DNA of 33,207 nt from MAG-120531 sp038125995 (GCA_038125995.1 JAYPEX010000016.1:1-33207); one strand, 5' to 3'; positions 17,185 to 25,641 are shown, numbered from the stretch's first letter. Notes: generated by a model not told the origin, from the sequence alone. Numbers and translations are program-made.

Positions 17185-19164
17185 TTGATTTCAAAAAGCA
17201 CCATCGATCAAGTATATGAAACCGCCCGTGTTGAGGAGGTCATCGGTGATTTTGTTCAACTCAAAAAGTCAGGTGCCAATTACAAAGGACTCAGTCCTTT
17301 TAGCGATGAACGCACTCCTAGTTTTATGGTCTCTCCCGTCAAGCAAATCTGGAAAGATTTCTCATCTGGAAAAGGCGGAAATGCTGTGGCCTTTATTATG
17401 GAGCATGAGCATTTCAGTTATCCAGAAGCCATTAAATACCTGGCCAGAAAATACAATATTGAAATTGAAGAAACTGAGCAAACCGACGAGCAAAAGAAAG
17501 CTTTAGATGAAATGGAGAGCATGTATTTACTCTCCGAATACGCTCAAAAGCAATTTTCAAAAACACTGTGGGAGCACCCTCTAGGAAAATCCATTGGACT
17601 GACTTATTTCAAAGAACGCGGATTTACAGACCAGACCATTAAGAGCTTTCATTTGGGTTACTGCCTCGACAATTGGGATGATTTTACAAACAAAGCTCTA
17701 GAAGATAAATACCAATTAGAATTCTTAGAAAAAACCGGTCTCTCTATTGTCAAAAAATCAGAAGACGGAACGAGTAAAAACTTTGATCGTTTTAAGGGAA
17801 GAGTCCTGTTTCCGATACATTCGATGAGTGGTCGCGTATTGGGATTTGGAGGAAGAATTTTAAAGAAAGACCCCAAAACAGCTAAATACCTCAACTCCCC
17901 TGAAAGTCCTATCTATCACAAAAGCAAGGTGCTCTACGGTATCTATCATGCCAAAGCCTCCATCGCCAAACAAGACAATTGTTATTTAGTAGAAGGGTAT
18001 ACCGATGTGATACAATTCCATCAAAGAGGGATTCACAATGTGGTTTCTTCTTCAGGCACCGCCCTCACTCCTGACCAGATTCGACTGATTAACCGACTCA
18101 CCAAAAATATTACGGTACTTTTTGACGGAGATGCGGCTGGACTTAGAGCCTCCCTCAGAGGAGTAGATCTTATTCTCGCTCAGGGAATGAGTGTCAAAGT
18201 ATGCTCTTTTCCAGACGGAGAAGATCCCGACAGTTTTGCCAAGAACAATTCGCTCGAGGAAGTTCAAAGTTACTTAGACGAAAACTCCAAAGACTTCATA
18301 GGATTTAAAGCCTCTTTATTTGCAGAGGAGTCCAAAGACGATCCGATTAAAAGAGCACAGACCATTCGCGAAATCGTGGAGAGTATTGCCAAAATACCCG
18401 ACACCATTCAAAGAGAGGTCTACATTCAGTCCTGTGCTAAAATCATGGAAGTTTCTGAAGCGGTTCTATTTGACAGCCTAGCTCAAATCACCAAAAAAGA
18501 CCATTTGAACTCTCAAAAGCTAGCCTCCAAAACTCGACAGGAAACCTTTAAGGTTGTCAAACATCAACCCGAAGAACAAAAACTCAATGTTCAGTTTGAA
18601 TTAGAGCGAAAAATCATCGAATTACTGCTGCTTTACGGATCTCACAAAGACCGTTTTAAAGACGAAATTCTCGATAAAGATTCCGATGGAAATCTCGTCA
18701 ATAAACCCATTGAGACTGAGTACAAAGTCTACGAAAAAATCTATTTAGACCTTCAACAAGATGAGATTGAGTTTTCACAACCACAGTTTAAAACCATCTA
18801 TTACCAACTCATCCAAGGTTTTAATCAAGATGAATATTTTAAAGTCCAACAGTTCATCAATACTCAAGATCAAGAATTTTCTTCCACGCTTTCTTCCATT
18901 TTAATGGAAGATGAAAAATACCTGCTCAACAATTGGGAATCCAAGAATATCTTCCCCAAGGAAAAGGGACAGAGTATTGCGCAGCTCACCACAGAAACCA
19001 TCCTCACCTTGCGTTGTAATCTAATCAATAAACGAATTGAAGAACTCAAAGAGCAAACCAAAGAGCAGGAAGCGAATATCAAAAGCATACTCGAAGAAAT
19101 AATGGATTTTCAGAAACTACTCACCAATTTGAGCAAGCGACTCAACAGAGTACTAGTAGTTTAA
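17185..19164 (+). CDS. dnaG: DNA primase DnaG with degenerate zinc-binding domain
   Basis: DnaG makes RNA primers at the replication fork. The 659-residue protein has an N-terminal CHC2-type domain (about 1-95), the RNA polymerase core with VEGYTD (269-274, catalytic E270) and FDGDAAG (313-319, metal ligands D314 and D316), and a C-terminal helicase-interaction region. In the N-terminal domain the four zinc ligands expected by alignment with E. coli CPFH and CFGC are S37, S40, D58 and S61, so zinc cannot be held in the normal way although the surrounding SPFSDERTPSFMVSP and GKGGN are kept. The start is TTG (17185); the next residues match family N-termini. Confidence 0.95.
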   Translation: MISKSTIDQVYETARVEEVIGDFVQLKKSGANYKGLSPFSDERTPSFMVSPVKQIWKDFSSGKGGNAVAFIMEHEHFSYPEAIKYLARKYNIEIEETEQTDEQKKALDEMESMYLLSEYAQKQFSKTLWEHPLGKSIGLTYFKERGFTDQTIKSFHLGYCLDNWDDFTNKALEDKYQLEFLEKTGLSIVKKSEDGTSKNFDRFKGRVLFPIHSMSGRVLGFGGRILKKDPKTAKYLNSPESPIYHKSKVLYGIYHAKASIAKQDNCYLVEGYTDVIQFHQRGIHNVVSSSGTALTPDQIRLINRLTKNITVLFDGDAAGLRASLRGVDLILAQGMSVKVCSFPDGEDPDSFAKNNSLEEVQSYLDENSKDFIGFKASLFAEESKDDPIKRAQTIREIVESIAKIPDTIQREVYIQSCAKIMEVSEAVLFDSLAQITKKDHLNSQKLASKTRQETFKVVKHQPEEQKLNVQFELERKIIELLLLYGSHKDRFKDEILDKDSDGNLVNKPIETEYKVYEKIYLDLQQDEIEFSQPQFKTIYYQLIQGFNQDEYFKVQQFINTQDQEFSSTLSSILMEDEKYLLNNWESKNIFPKEKGQSIAQLTTETILTLRCNLINKRIEELKEQTKEQEANIKSILEEIMDFQKLLTNLSKRLNRVLVV

Positions 19165-19167
19165 GCT

Positions 19168-19956
19168 CTATTTTAATTCCAACGGAATGTGACAAACCGG
19201 AATGGGGTTCATTTTGTGTTGGTTCGCCAAATGCAGTTTTTTGTAGATTTCAAAGACTTCAGACTGCCTTTTAGAAAAGTCATCTGAACGAGCTCCCGAA
19301 TCATAGACTTCCATAGCCCATTCGAGTTCTGGATACGAAGCGCCGATCTGATCTTCATCGTTGCGATCATCTCCCCATAGACCATCGGTTGGAGGTGCCA
19401 TTTGAATTTCGTTTGAGACCCCAAGTTCAGCAGCAATTTCATACACCTCGGTTTTTAACAGATCTGCTATTGGACTCAGATCCACTCCTCCATCTCCGTA
19501 TTTGGTGTAAAAACCCACTCCAAAATCTTCTACCTTATTCCCAGTACCAGCGACGAGTAATCCCTCGAGCGCTGCGAAGTAATACAGACTAGTCATACGC
19601 AGTCGAGCTCTGGTATTGGCAAGTGACATAAAGCGATCTTCCTCAAGTTCTACAGCCGGAAAGGAAGCGACAAGACTATCAAAAACAGGAGTGAGATTGA
19701 CCCTCTGATCCGACACATTCTGATAGTTTTCTTGAAGCCAGTTGATGTGATTTCTAGCGCGGCTCACCTGATTATCTGCTTGGTGAATGGGCATTTCCAA
19801 ACACAGTACCTTTAGACCGGTTTGAGCACATAAGGTCGAAGTGACTGCGGAGTCAATACCTCCTGACACTCCCACCACAAATCCTTGAGCTCCAGCTCTT
19901 TTGGCGTAATCTGATAACCAATTGACAATATGTGTGATGACTTTTTGAGTATTCAT
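19168..19956 (-). CDS. nadE: NH3-dependent NAD+ synthetase
   Basis: NadE converts deamido-NAD+ (NaAD) to NAD+ with ATP and ammonia. The 262-residue protein has the PP-loop SGGIDS (31-36) for ATP, GTGNKVEDF around residue 136 and TKYGDGGVDLSPIADLLKTE just after, which line the NaAD site. There is no glutaminase domain, so free ammonia (or a separate glutaminase) is the nitrogen donor. It converges on dnaG with 3 bases between stops and is divergent from gldB. The ATG start lies about 33 bases from its proposed transcription start. Confidence 0.95.
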   Translation of the reverse strand: MNTQKVITHIVNWLSDYAKRAGAQGFVVGVSGGIDSAVTSTLCAQTGLKVLCLEMPIHQADNQVSRARNHINWLQENYQNVSDQRVNLTPVFDSLVASFPAVELEEDRFMSLANTRARLRMTSLYYFAALEGLLVAGTGNKVEDFGVGFYTKYGDGGVDLSPIADLLKTEVYEIAAELGVSNEIQMAPPTDGLWGDDRNDEDQIGASYPELEWAMEVYDSGARSDDFSKRQSEVFEIYKKLHLANQHKMNPIPVCHIPLELK

Positions 19957-19960
19957 TTTA

Positions 19961-19995
19961 GTAGCTGTATTAATTCATTACCTTTGTACAGCTAC
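19961..19995. repeat. 9-bp inverted repeat between nadE and gldB
   Basis: GTAGCTGTA (19961-19969) and TACAGCTAC (19987-19995) are perfect reverse complements with a 17-base spacer; with one mismatch the arms extend to 13 bases (TTT outside). The gldB -7 box lies in the spacer, and the right arm runs into the nadE -7 box. A dimeric regulator bound here could control both genes. Confidence 0.65.
19979..19986 (+). promoter_or_regulatory. -7 element of the gldBC promoter
   Basis: TACCTTTG is a full match to TAnnTTTG. It lies 38 bases before the gldB ATG. A TTG at -33 is not seen (the bases there are TTT). Confidence 0.7.
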
Positions 19996-20002
19996 AAAAC
20001 TA
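19995..20002 (-). promoter_or_regulatory. -7 element of the nadE promoter
   Basis: The minus strand reads TAGTTTTG, a full match to TAnnTTTG, 38 bases before the nadE ATG. Its expected start point falls within a few bases of that of the divergent gldB promoter, so the two promoters overlap. Confidence 0.65.
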
Positions 20003-20024
20003 ATGGCTTTCAAGGAAATAATCT

Positions 20025-20993
20025 ATGTTAAAATCAACATTATTTTTTCTAGGTGCGACTCTAGGTACTTTCCTACTGCTCTCATGTGAGCGTTCGACTA
20101 GAGAACTCCCAATGGTCGAAAGCGATCAATCCATTGCCATTGAACGATTTGAATTGGCTTTTGCCGATAGAAACAATAGTTTAGATGATTTAAAAGCTAA
20201 GTACCCTTATCTCTTTCCAGTTCAAACTCCAGACTCCATCTGGATTGCCAAGCGAAAAGACTCCCTAGAAAACTTATTGATTCAAGCAGTAGATGCTGTG
20301 TTTGGAGATTTTAACAAACCCCAAAGGGAAATCGATCAGCTCTTGAGCTATTATCACTATTATTTTCCCAATGCTACAATCCCAAAAGGAATTAGTCTAA
20401 CAACCAATATCGATTATTTCTCAAGAGTCATCTATGCAGATAGCCTTCTGTTAATGGGGCTCGACAATTTCTTAGGAGAACAACACCCCTTTTACCAAAA
20501 TATTCCGATGTTTTTGAGAACAACGATGACTCCTGATCACTTAACGCATTCAATAGCGGAACAATTAGCACTAGCGCAGCTCCCCCAAAACAATCAAACC
20601 ACTTTTTTGTCAAAAATCATTTGGGAAGGAAAATTGATCTATTTACAAGAGCGTTTTACTCCAAAACATTCCATGGAAATGCGAATGGGATACACCAAAG
20701 AGCAACTCGATTGGGCACAGCTGAATGAGTCAGAAGTTTGGAGGTATTTTATCGATCAAAATCTGCTCTACAGCACCGATCAAGAATTAGAGTATCGCTT
20801 TATCAATCATGCTCCCTTTTCTAAATTCAAACTCGCTTTAGACCAAGAATCACCTGGAAGAATTGGACGATACATCGGTTATCAAATTGTCAAGTCCTAT
20901 ATGGAACACAATCCCGTAAGCCTAGAACTTCTTTTAAAAGAAGAAGCAGTCACCCTATTAAAAAAAGCAAAATTTAAACCCAATAAATCATGA
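20025..20993 (+). CDS. gldB: Gliding motility lipoprotein GldB
   Basis: GldB is a lipoprotein needed for gliding and type IX secretion in flavobacteria. The 322-residue protein starts with a lipoprotein signal peptide ending in the lipobox LLLSC, with the acylated Cys at 21. The mature part contains ERFELAFADRN and is mixed alpha/beta without membrane spans; GldB has a distant likeness to zinc-protease-like DUF2268 proteins. The adjacent gldC, overlapped by 4 bases (ATGA), and upstream nadE are the gene neighbours known from Flavobacterium johnsoniae, which strengthens the call. Confidence 0.93.
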   Translation: MLKSTLFFLGATLGTFLLLSCERSTRELPMVESDQSIAIERFELAFADRNNSLDDLKAKYPYLFPVQTPDSIWIAKRKDSLENLLIQAVDAVFGDFNKPQREIDQLLSYYHYYFPNATIPKGISLTTNIDYFSRVIYADSLLLMGLDNFLGEQHPFYQNIPMFLRTTMTPDHLTHSIAEQLALAQLPQNNQTTFLSKIIWEGKLIYLQERFTPKHSMEMRMGYTKEQLDWAQLNESEVWRYFIDQNLLYSTDQELEYRFINHAPFSKFKLALDQESPGRIGRYIGYQIVKSYMEHNPVSLELLLKEEAVTLLKKAKFKPNKS

Positions 20994-21325
20994 GTAACTT
21001 AAACCACTCTAGCATAGAATTAAAAGTGTCCTTAGACGAAAATAGAGTTCCTGAAAAACTTTCTTGGACCGCTGAAGACGGAGGCATTCAAAATGAAGAA
21101 GCCAAAGCAATGCTCTTATCCGTTTGGGATTCTAAAAACAAAGAATCCTTAAAAATAGACCTTTGGACGAAAGACATGCCTGTGGATGAAATGAAAATCT
21201 TTTTTCACCAAACACTCATGAGTCTTTCAGATACCTTCTACAAGGCGACTCAAGATGAAAAAATGACGGCTACTATGAAGGATTTCTGTGATTATTTTGC
21301 CGAAAAGTTAGAGCTCAAGAAGTAA
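20990..21325 (+). CDS. gldC: Gliding motility protein GldC
   Basis: GldC is a small cytoplasmic or membrane-associated protein that supports gliding; its loss in F. johnsoniae gives a milder defect than loss of other gld genes. The 111-residue protein has no signal peptide. It shows the family layout: an N-terminal beta segment (SSIELKVSLDENRVPEKLSW), the middle KIDLWTKDMPVDEMKIFF-like part and a helical C-terminus ending in FCDYFAEKLELKK. It is translationally coupled to gldB and ends 1 base before the converging engB. Confidence 0.93.
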   Translation: MSNLNHSSIELKVSLDENRVPEKLSWTAEDGGIQNEEAKAMLLSVWDSKNKESLKIDLWTKDMPVDEMKIFFHQTLMSLSDTFYKATQDEKMTATMKDFCDYFAEKLELKK

Positions 21326-21326
21326 G

Positions 21327-21926
21327 TTAAAGCGATTTATTGACCGAATTAATAAATCCTAAAAGCGCATCTCTACCTTCTCTAGAAGCAGAAGAAGTCA
21401 CAAAGTGCTGAGGTGCTTCTTCCCAACCATCTTCGATGAGTCGCTGAAGATATTCGCTCGCTTGACGCTCTATTGCCATGGGCTTGAGCTTATCTGCTTT
21501 GGTGAAAACAACACCAAATGGAATTCCATGTTCTCCCAACCATCGCATAAATTCCAAATCAATCGGCTGTGGCTCGTGACGAATATCGACTAGGACAAAT
21601 GCACAAACCAATTGCTTGCGCTGCAGAAAGTATTCGGTAATGTATTTTTGAAAGGTGGCCTTGTCCCGTTTGGAAACACGGGCATATCCATAACCAGGTA
21701 AATCTACTAAAAACCAATTGTTATTGATCTTAAAATGGTTGATCAATTGTGTTTTTCCGGGTCTTCCAGAGGTTTTAGCAAGCGATTTACGCTCACAGAG
21801 CATATTGATCAGCGAAGATTTACCAACATTGGAACGACCGATAAAAGCATACTCAGGCAATGGCTCCTTTGGACAGGAAGCTACCTTGGCATTACTCATG
21901 ACAAATTCTGCCGATTTTATATGCAT
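21327..21926 (-). CDS. engB: Ribosome biogenesis GTP-binding protein EngB/YsxC
   Basis: EngB is an essential GTPase thought to act in assembly of the large ribosomal subunit. The 199-residue protein has the G1 loop GRSNVGKS (30-37), switch region KTSGRPGKTQLIN (53-65), G3 in DLPGYG (75-80) and the G4 motif TKAD. It is the usual size (about 200). The gene follows the alpha/beta hydrolase by 9 bases and is probably co-transcribed with it. Confidence 0.95.
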   Translation of the reverse strand: MHIKSAEFVMSNAKVASCPKEPLPEYAFIGRSNVGKSSLINMLCERKSLAKTSGRPGKTQLINHFKINNNWFLVDLPGYGYARVSKRDKATFQKYITEYFLQRKQLVCAFVLVDIRHEPQPIDLEFMRWLGEHGIPFGVVFTKADKLKPMAIERQASEYLQRLIEDGWEEAPQHFVTSSASREGRDALLGFINSVNKSL

Positions 21927-21935
21927 CTTTGAAAA

Positions 21936-22700
21936 TTAAATTCCTCGCTTTGTAAGCCATCCATCCATGAGTCTGTTAAACTCATCAGGGTGTTCCATCA
22001 TCGGAGCGTGTCCACATTTGTCAATCCAAAACAGCTCGGAGTCTGGCAAGAGTCTATTGAACTCATCTGCGACATTTGGAGGAGTTACGGTATCATTCGC
22101 TCCCCAAATAATACATGTTGGGTTGGTCATTTTTGGCAAATCTTTTGCCATGTTATGACGAATTGCACTCTTGGCAATCGCTAGAGTTTTTACCAGCTTG
22201 ACACGATCGTTTACCGTAGCAAAGACCTCATCCACAATTTCTTTGGTCGCAACAGCAGGATCGTAAAACACTTCCTGAGCTTTGGCCTTGATGTACTCGT
22301 AATCACCTCTTTTTGGATAACCGTCTCCCATAGCACTTTCATATAATCCAGAAGATCCGGTAATCACAAGAGCTTTCACCTTTTCAGGATGGAGTTTGGT
22401 GAATAAGAGTCCTATATGTCCTCCTAATGAATTACCGAGCAGTATGGCCTTATCAAAGCCGACATGCTTCATAAAATCATAGAGGTATTCTGCAAAATTT
22501 TTAACAGTAGTCTTTAAAAGTGGTTGATCGTATATCGGTAATTCAGGTATGATGACCTGGTATCCTTTTTTTGGGAAAAAATCGGCAACTCCTTGAAAAT
22601 TGCTAAGCCCACCCATTAATCCATGAAGAATAATGATCGGCGTTCCACTTCCGAGTTGAACGTATTTAAATTTTCCTTCTTGTTTGATTTGTTCTTGCAT
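21936..22700 (-). CDS. Alpha/beta hydrolase
   Basis: This 254-residue cytoplasmic alpha/beta-fold hydrolase has the oxyanion HG (26-27), nucleophile elbow GNSLGG (89-94, Ser91), the likely acid Asp in WGANDTVTP, and the catalytic His at about 231 (CGHAPMMEHP). The substrate cannot be told; esterase, lactonase and epoxide-type relatives all fit. The frame extends to a TTG at 22721, but a promoter -7 box covers that codon, so the ATG at 22700 is chosen. It precedes engB in a two-gene operon; a hydrolase next to engB and mraZ is common in flavobacteria. Confidence 0.88.
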   Translation of the reverse strand: MQEQIKQEGKFKYVQLGSGTPIIILHGLMGGLSNFQGVADFFPKKGYQVIIPELPIYDQPLLKTTVKNFAEYLYDFMKHVGFDKAILLGNSLGGHIGLLFTKLHPEKVKALVITGSSGLYESAMGDGYPKRGDYEYIKAKAQEVFYDPAVATKEIVDEVFATVNDRVKLVKTLAIAKSAIRHNMAKDLPKMTNPTCIIWGANDTVTPPNVADEFNRLLPDSELFWIDKCGHAPMMEHPDEFNRLMDGWLTKRGI

Positions 22701-22718
22701 TGTTTGGTTGTCTTGGGA

Positions 22719-22726
22719 CAAATATA
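22719..22726 (-). promoter_or_regulatory. -7 element of the hydrolase-engB operon
   Basis: The minus strand reads TATATTTG, a full TAnnTTTG match. Transcription would start near 22712, 12 bases before the ATG at 22700 and downstream of the alternative TTG at 22721. This rules out the longer protein. Confidence 0.7.
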
Positions 22727-22893
22727 GGCATTCACAATTGAATTTTAAATGCTCTTTTTAGGAGTTATTAACGTATTTTTTAGCAACCCCCTAAAACGAG
22801 TCCTAATCCATCATTAAAATCACAATTTAAAAACCCCGATTTTAAAATAGTTTTAAAACAAATTAGAATTTCTCTACTTCACAATATTTATGT

Positions 22894-22901
22894 ATTTTTG
22901 C
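22894..22901 (+). promoter_or_regulatory. -7 element of the pdhA-pdhC promoter
   Basis: TATTTTTG is a full TAnnTTTG match 36 bases before the pdhA ATG. The rest of the 22727-22937 gap is AT-rich and holds only a weak inverted repeat. Confidence 0.65.
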
Positions 22902-22937
22902 CTTCCTTAATAGAACGAATACTAATATCAGTTTTCA

Positions 22938-23936
22938 ATGAAAAAATTCACCAAAGAAGTGTACCTTAAGTGGTATGAGGATATGTTATTCTGGAGAAAG
23001 TTCGAGGATAAATTAGCCGCTGTTTACATCCAACAAAAAGTACGAGGGTTTTTACACCTGTATAACGGTCAAGAGGCCGTACTTGCTGGATCCCTTCACG
23101 CTATGGATCTCAAGCACGACAAAATGATTACCGCATACAGAAATCACGTTCAGCCTATCGGAATGGGAACCGATCCCAAGCGAGTAATGGCAGAGCTTTA
23201 CGGTAAAGTTACGGGTACTTCAAAAGGCATGGGGGGATCCATGCACATTTTTGATGTAGAAAAAGGATTTTACGGTGGTCACGGTATTGTTGGAGGACAG
23301 ATTCCTCTTGGTGCTGGATTGGCTTTTGCCGATAAGTATTTTAACAGAAAGGGAGTCACACTTTGTTATATGGGTGACGGTGCAGTTCGTCAGGGTTCAC
23401 TTCACGAAACCTTTAACCTTGCGATGCTCTGGAAGCTTCCTGTAGTGTTTATTTGTGAAAACAATGGATATGCGATGGGAACTTCGGTAGCACGAACCTC
23501 ACATACTCAAGAAATTTGGAAACTCGGTCTCGGATATGAAATGCCATGTGGACCTGTCGATGGGATGAATCCTGTTGAAGTTGCCAAAGAAGTTGACAAA
23601 GCGATCCAAAGAGCAAGAGCTGGAGAAGGCCCTACCTTCTTAGAAATGAAAACCTATCGCTACAGAGGTCACTCGATGAGTGATGCACAGCACTACAGAA
23701 CCAAAGAAGAAGTAGAGGAATACAAGAAGATTGACCCTATTACTCAGGTTCTCGATGTTATTAAAGAAAAGAAATACGCTACTGATAAGCAGATTTCTGA
23801 AATCGATCAGCGTGTGAAAGACAAGGTTGCTGAGTGTCAAAAATTTGCTGAAGAAAGCGAATTTCCACCAGTTCAACAGATGTACGACATGGTGTACGAA
23901 CAAGAAGATTACCCATTTTTACAACATAAATTATAA
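22938..23936 (+). CDS. pdhA: Pyruvate dehydrogenase E1 component, alpha subunit
   Basis: E1 alpha, with E1 beta, decarboxylates pyruvate using thiamine diphosphate and passes the acetyl unit to lipoyl-E2. The 332-residue protein has the thiamine diphosphate motif beginning GDG (146-148) and ending NN (175-176), the N-terminal QEAVLAGS segment, GGHGIVGGQIPLG (113-125), and the C-terminal loop YRYRGHSMSD. High likeness to PdhA rather than branched-chain BkdA is judged from these segments. pdhC follows after 6 bases. E1 beta is not in this window. Confidence 0.93.
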   Translation: MKKFTKEVYLKWYEDMLFWRKFEDKLAAVYIQQKVRGFLHLYNGQEAVLAGSLHAMDLKHDKMITAYRNHVQPIGMGTDPKRVMAELYGKVTGTSKGMGGSMHIFDVEKGFYGGHGIVGGQIPLGAGLAFADKYFNRKGVTLCYMGDGAVRQGSLHETFNLAMLWKLPVVFICENNGYAMGTSVARTSHTQEIWKLGLGYEMPCGPVDGMNPVEVAKEVDKAIQRARAGEGPTFLEMKTYRYRGHSMSDAQHYRTKEEVEEYKKIDPITQVLDVIKEKKYATDKQISEIDQRVKDKVAECQKFAEESEFPPVQQMYDMVYEQEDYPFLQHKL

Positions 23937-23942
23937 TATTAG

Positions 23943-25553
23943 ATGGCAATAGTAGTAAATATGCCGAGATTGTCCGATACCATGGAAGAAGGTACGGTTG
24001 CAACTTGGCTTAAAAAAGTTGGAGATCAAGTTCAAGAAGGAGATATCTTAGCTGAGATTGAGACCGATAAAGCCACTATGGAATTCGAATCGTTTAACGA
24101 GGGGGTTCTGTTGCATATTGGGGTCGAGGAAGGAGCTTCCGCTCCAGTTGATACGCTTTTAGCAATTATTGGTGATGCTGGTGAAGATATTTCAGGACTG
24201 CTTTCAGGTGGTGCTTCAACTACCACTGAGGCTCCTCAAGCTGAAGAAGCTCCTGTCGTAGTAGCATCAAAAGAAGCTGCTCCAGCTGCTGAATTACCAG
24301 CTGGTGTTGAAATCATAACCATGCCTAGATTATCGGATACCATGGAAGAAGGTACGGTAGCATCTTGGCTTAAAAAAGTTGGCGACAGTATTCAAGAGGG
24401 CGATATCCTAGCTGAGATTGAAACTGACAAGGCGACCATGGAATTTGAATCGTTTTATTCAGGTACCCTTTTACATATTGGATTAAACGAAGGAGCATCT
24501 GCTCCAGTAGATAGTGTTCTTGCTATTGTTGGTCCTGCGGGAACTGATGTTTCTGCTGTAATTGCTTCAGGTGCTTCAGCAGCTGCTCCCAAACAAGAAG
24601 CTGCTCCAGAGGCTCCAAAAGCCGAGGCAGTACCTCAGGCTGCTGCACCAGCTCCAGCTACCACAACAACTACCAATACTTCGGGAAGAATCTTTGCTTC
24701 GCCACTCGCTAAGAAATTAGCTCAGGAAAAAGGCATCGATTTGAATCAGGTTCAAGGATCAGGTGAACAGGGAAGAATTGTCAAAGCAGATATCGAAAAC
24801 TTTACTCCGAAAGCAGCTGCCCCTGCAGCAAAAGCTTCGACTTCAGCACCAGCAGCTGTTGCAACAGGAGTTGAAAGCACTGAAGAAGTGAAGAATTCTC
24901 AAATGCGCAAAGTGATTGCGAAGCGTTTAGGAGAATCGAAGTTTACGGCTCCACATTACTACCTCACTATTGAAGTAGATATGGATCAGGCTATCGCTTC
25001 TAGAAAACAAATCAATAGCATCCCTGATACGAAAGTATCGTTTAACGATATGGTTCTTAAAGCTTCAGCAATGGCGCTTAAGAAACACCCACAGGTGAAC
25101 ACTTCTTGGAATGGAGATACTACCATTTACAACCACCACATCCATATGGGGGTTGCTGTAGCCGTAGCGGATGGATTAGTCGTACCTGTAATTCCTTTTG
25201 CAGACACACTTCAACTCACTCAAATCGGAGGATCTGTTCGAGAATTAGCCACCAAAGCAAGAGATAAGAAATTAACTCCTGCAGAGATGGAAGGGTCTAC
25301 CTTTACCGTTTCCAACCTTGGAATGTTTGGTATTCAGGAATTCACATCGATCATCAATCAGCCTAACTCAGCCATCCTATCGGTTGGAGCAATCGTTGAA
25401 AAACCAGTTGTTAAAAACGGTCAAGTGGTCCCTGGAAACACTATGAAACTCACCCTTGCTTTAGACCACAGAACCGTGGATGGAGCTACTGGTGCTCAGT
25501 TCTTACAAACACTTCAAATGTATTTGGAGAATCCAGTAACGATGTTGGCATAA
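23943..25553 (+). CDS. pdhC: Dihydrolipoamide acetyltransferase, pyruvate dehydrogenase E2, with two lipoyl domains
   Basis: E2 carries acetyl groups on lipoyl lysines and transfers them to coenzyme A. The 536-residue protein has lipoyl domain 1 (about 2-78, lipoyl K43 in TDKATMEFE), an Ala/Pro linker, lipoyl domain 2 (about 122-198, K163 in the same motif), a second linker, the E1/E3-binding domain (about 247-287, IFASPLAKKLAQEKGIDL) and the catalytic domain (about 315-536) with the active site DHRTVDG (508-514, His509). The two lipoyl domains repeat at an exact 120-residue offset and stay alike in DNA sequence. It is coupled to pdhA and followed by a terminator. Confidence 0.95.
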   Translation: MAIVVNMPRLSDTMEEGTVATWLKKVGDQVQEGDILAEIETDKATMEFESFNEGVLLHIGVEEGASAPVDTLLAIIGDAGEDISGLLSGGASTTTEAPQAEEAPVVVASKEAAPAAELPAGVEIITMPRLSDTMEEGTVASWLKKVGDSIQEGDILAEIETDKATMEFESFYSGTLLHIGLNEGASAPVDSVLAIVGPAGTDVSAVIASGASAAAPKQEAAPEAPKAEAVPQAAAPAPATTTTTNTSGRIFASPLAKKLAQEKGIDLNQVQGSGEQGRIVKADIENFTPKAAAPAAKASTSAPAAVATGVESTEEVKNSQMRKVIAKRLGESKFTAPHYYLTIEVDMDQAIASRKQINSIPDTKVSFNDMVLKASAMALKKHPQVNTSWNGDTTIYNHHIHMGVAVAVADGLVVPVIPFADTLQLTQIGGSVRELATKARDKKLTPAEMEGSTFTVSNLGMFGIQEFTSIINQPNSAILSVGAIVEKPVVKNGQVVPGNTMKLTLALDHRTVDGATGAQFLQTLQMYLENPVTMLA

Positions 25554-25580
25554 GACGAATCAACAGCAAACTTTTAATTG

Positions 25581-25609
25581 AACCTCTCATTTAGTTGGGA
25601 GGTTTTTTT
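25581..25609 (+). terminator. Intrinsic terminator of the pdhA-pdhC operon
   Basis: AACCTCTC (25581-25588) pairs with GGGAGGTT (25597-25604) in an 8-bp stem with one G-U pair and an 8-base loop, followed by a T-run. It lies 28 bases after the pdhC stop. Confidence 0.85.
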
Positions 25610-25633
25610 ATTTTAAAAACAATAATATCTCAC

Positions 25634-25641
25634 TACCTTCG
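25634..25641 (+). promoter_or_regulatory. Possible -7 element of the porV promoter
   Basis: TACCTTCG differs from TAnnTTTG at one base and lies 22 bases before the porV ATG at 25664, just after the pdhC terminator. Confidence 0.45.

Noticed and set aside
22756..22796. Inverted repeat TTTTAGG/CCTAAAA between the hydrolase gene and pdhA
   Set aside because: The arms are only 7 bases, A/T-rich and 27 bases apart, with no following T-run; likely chance.
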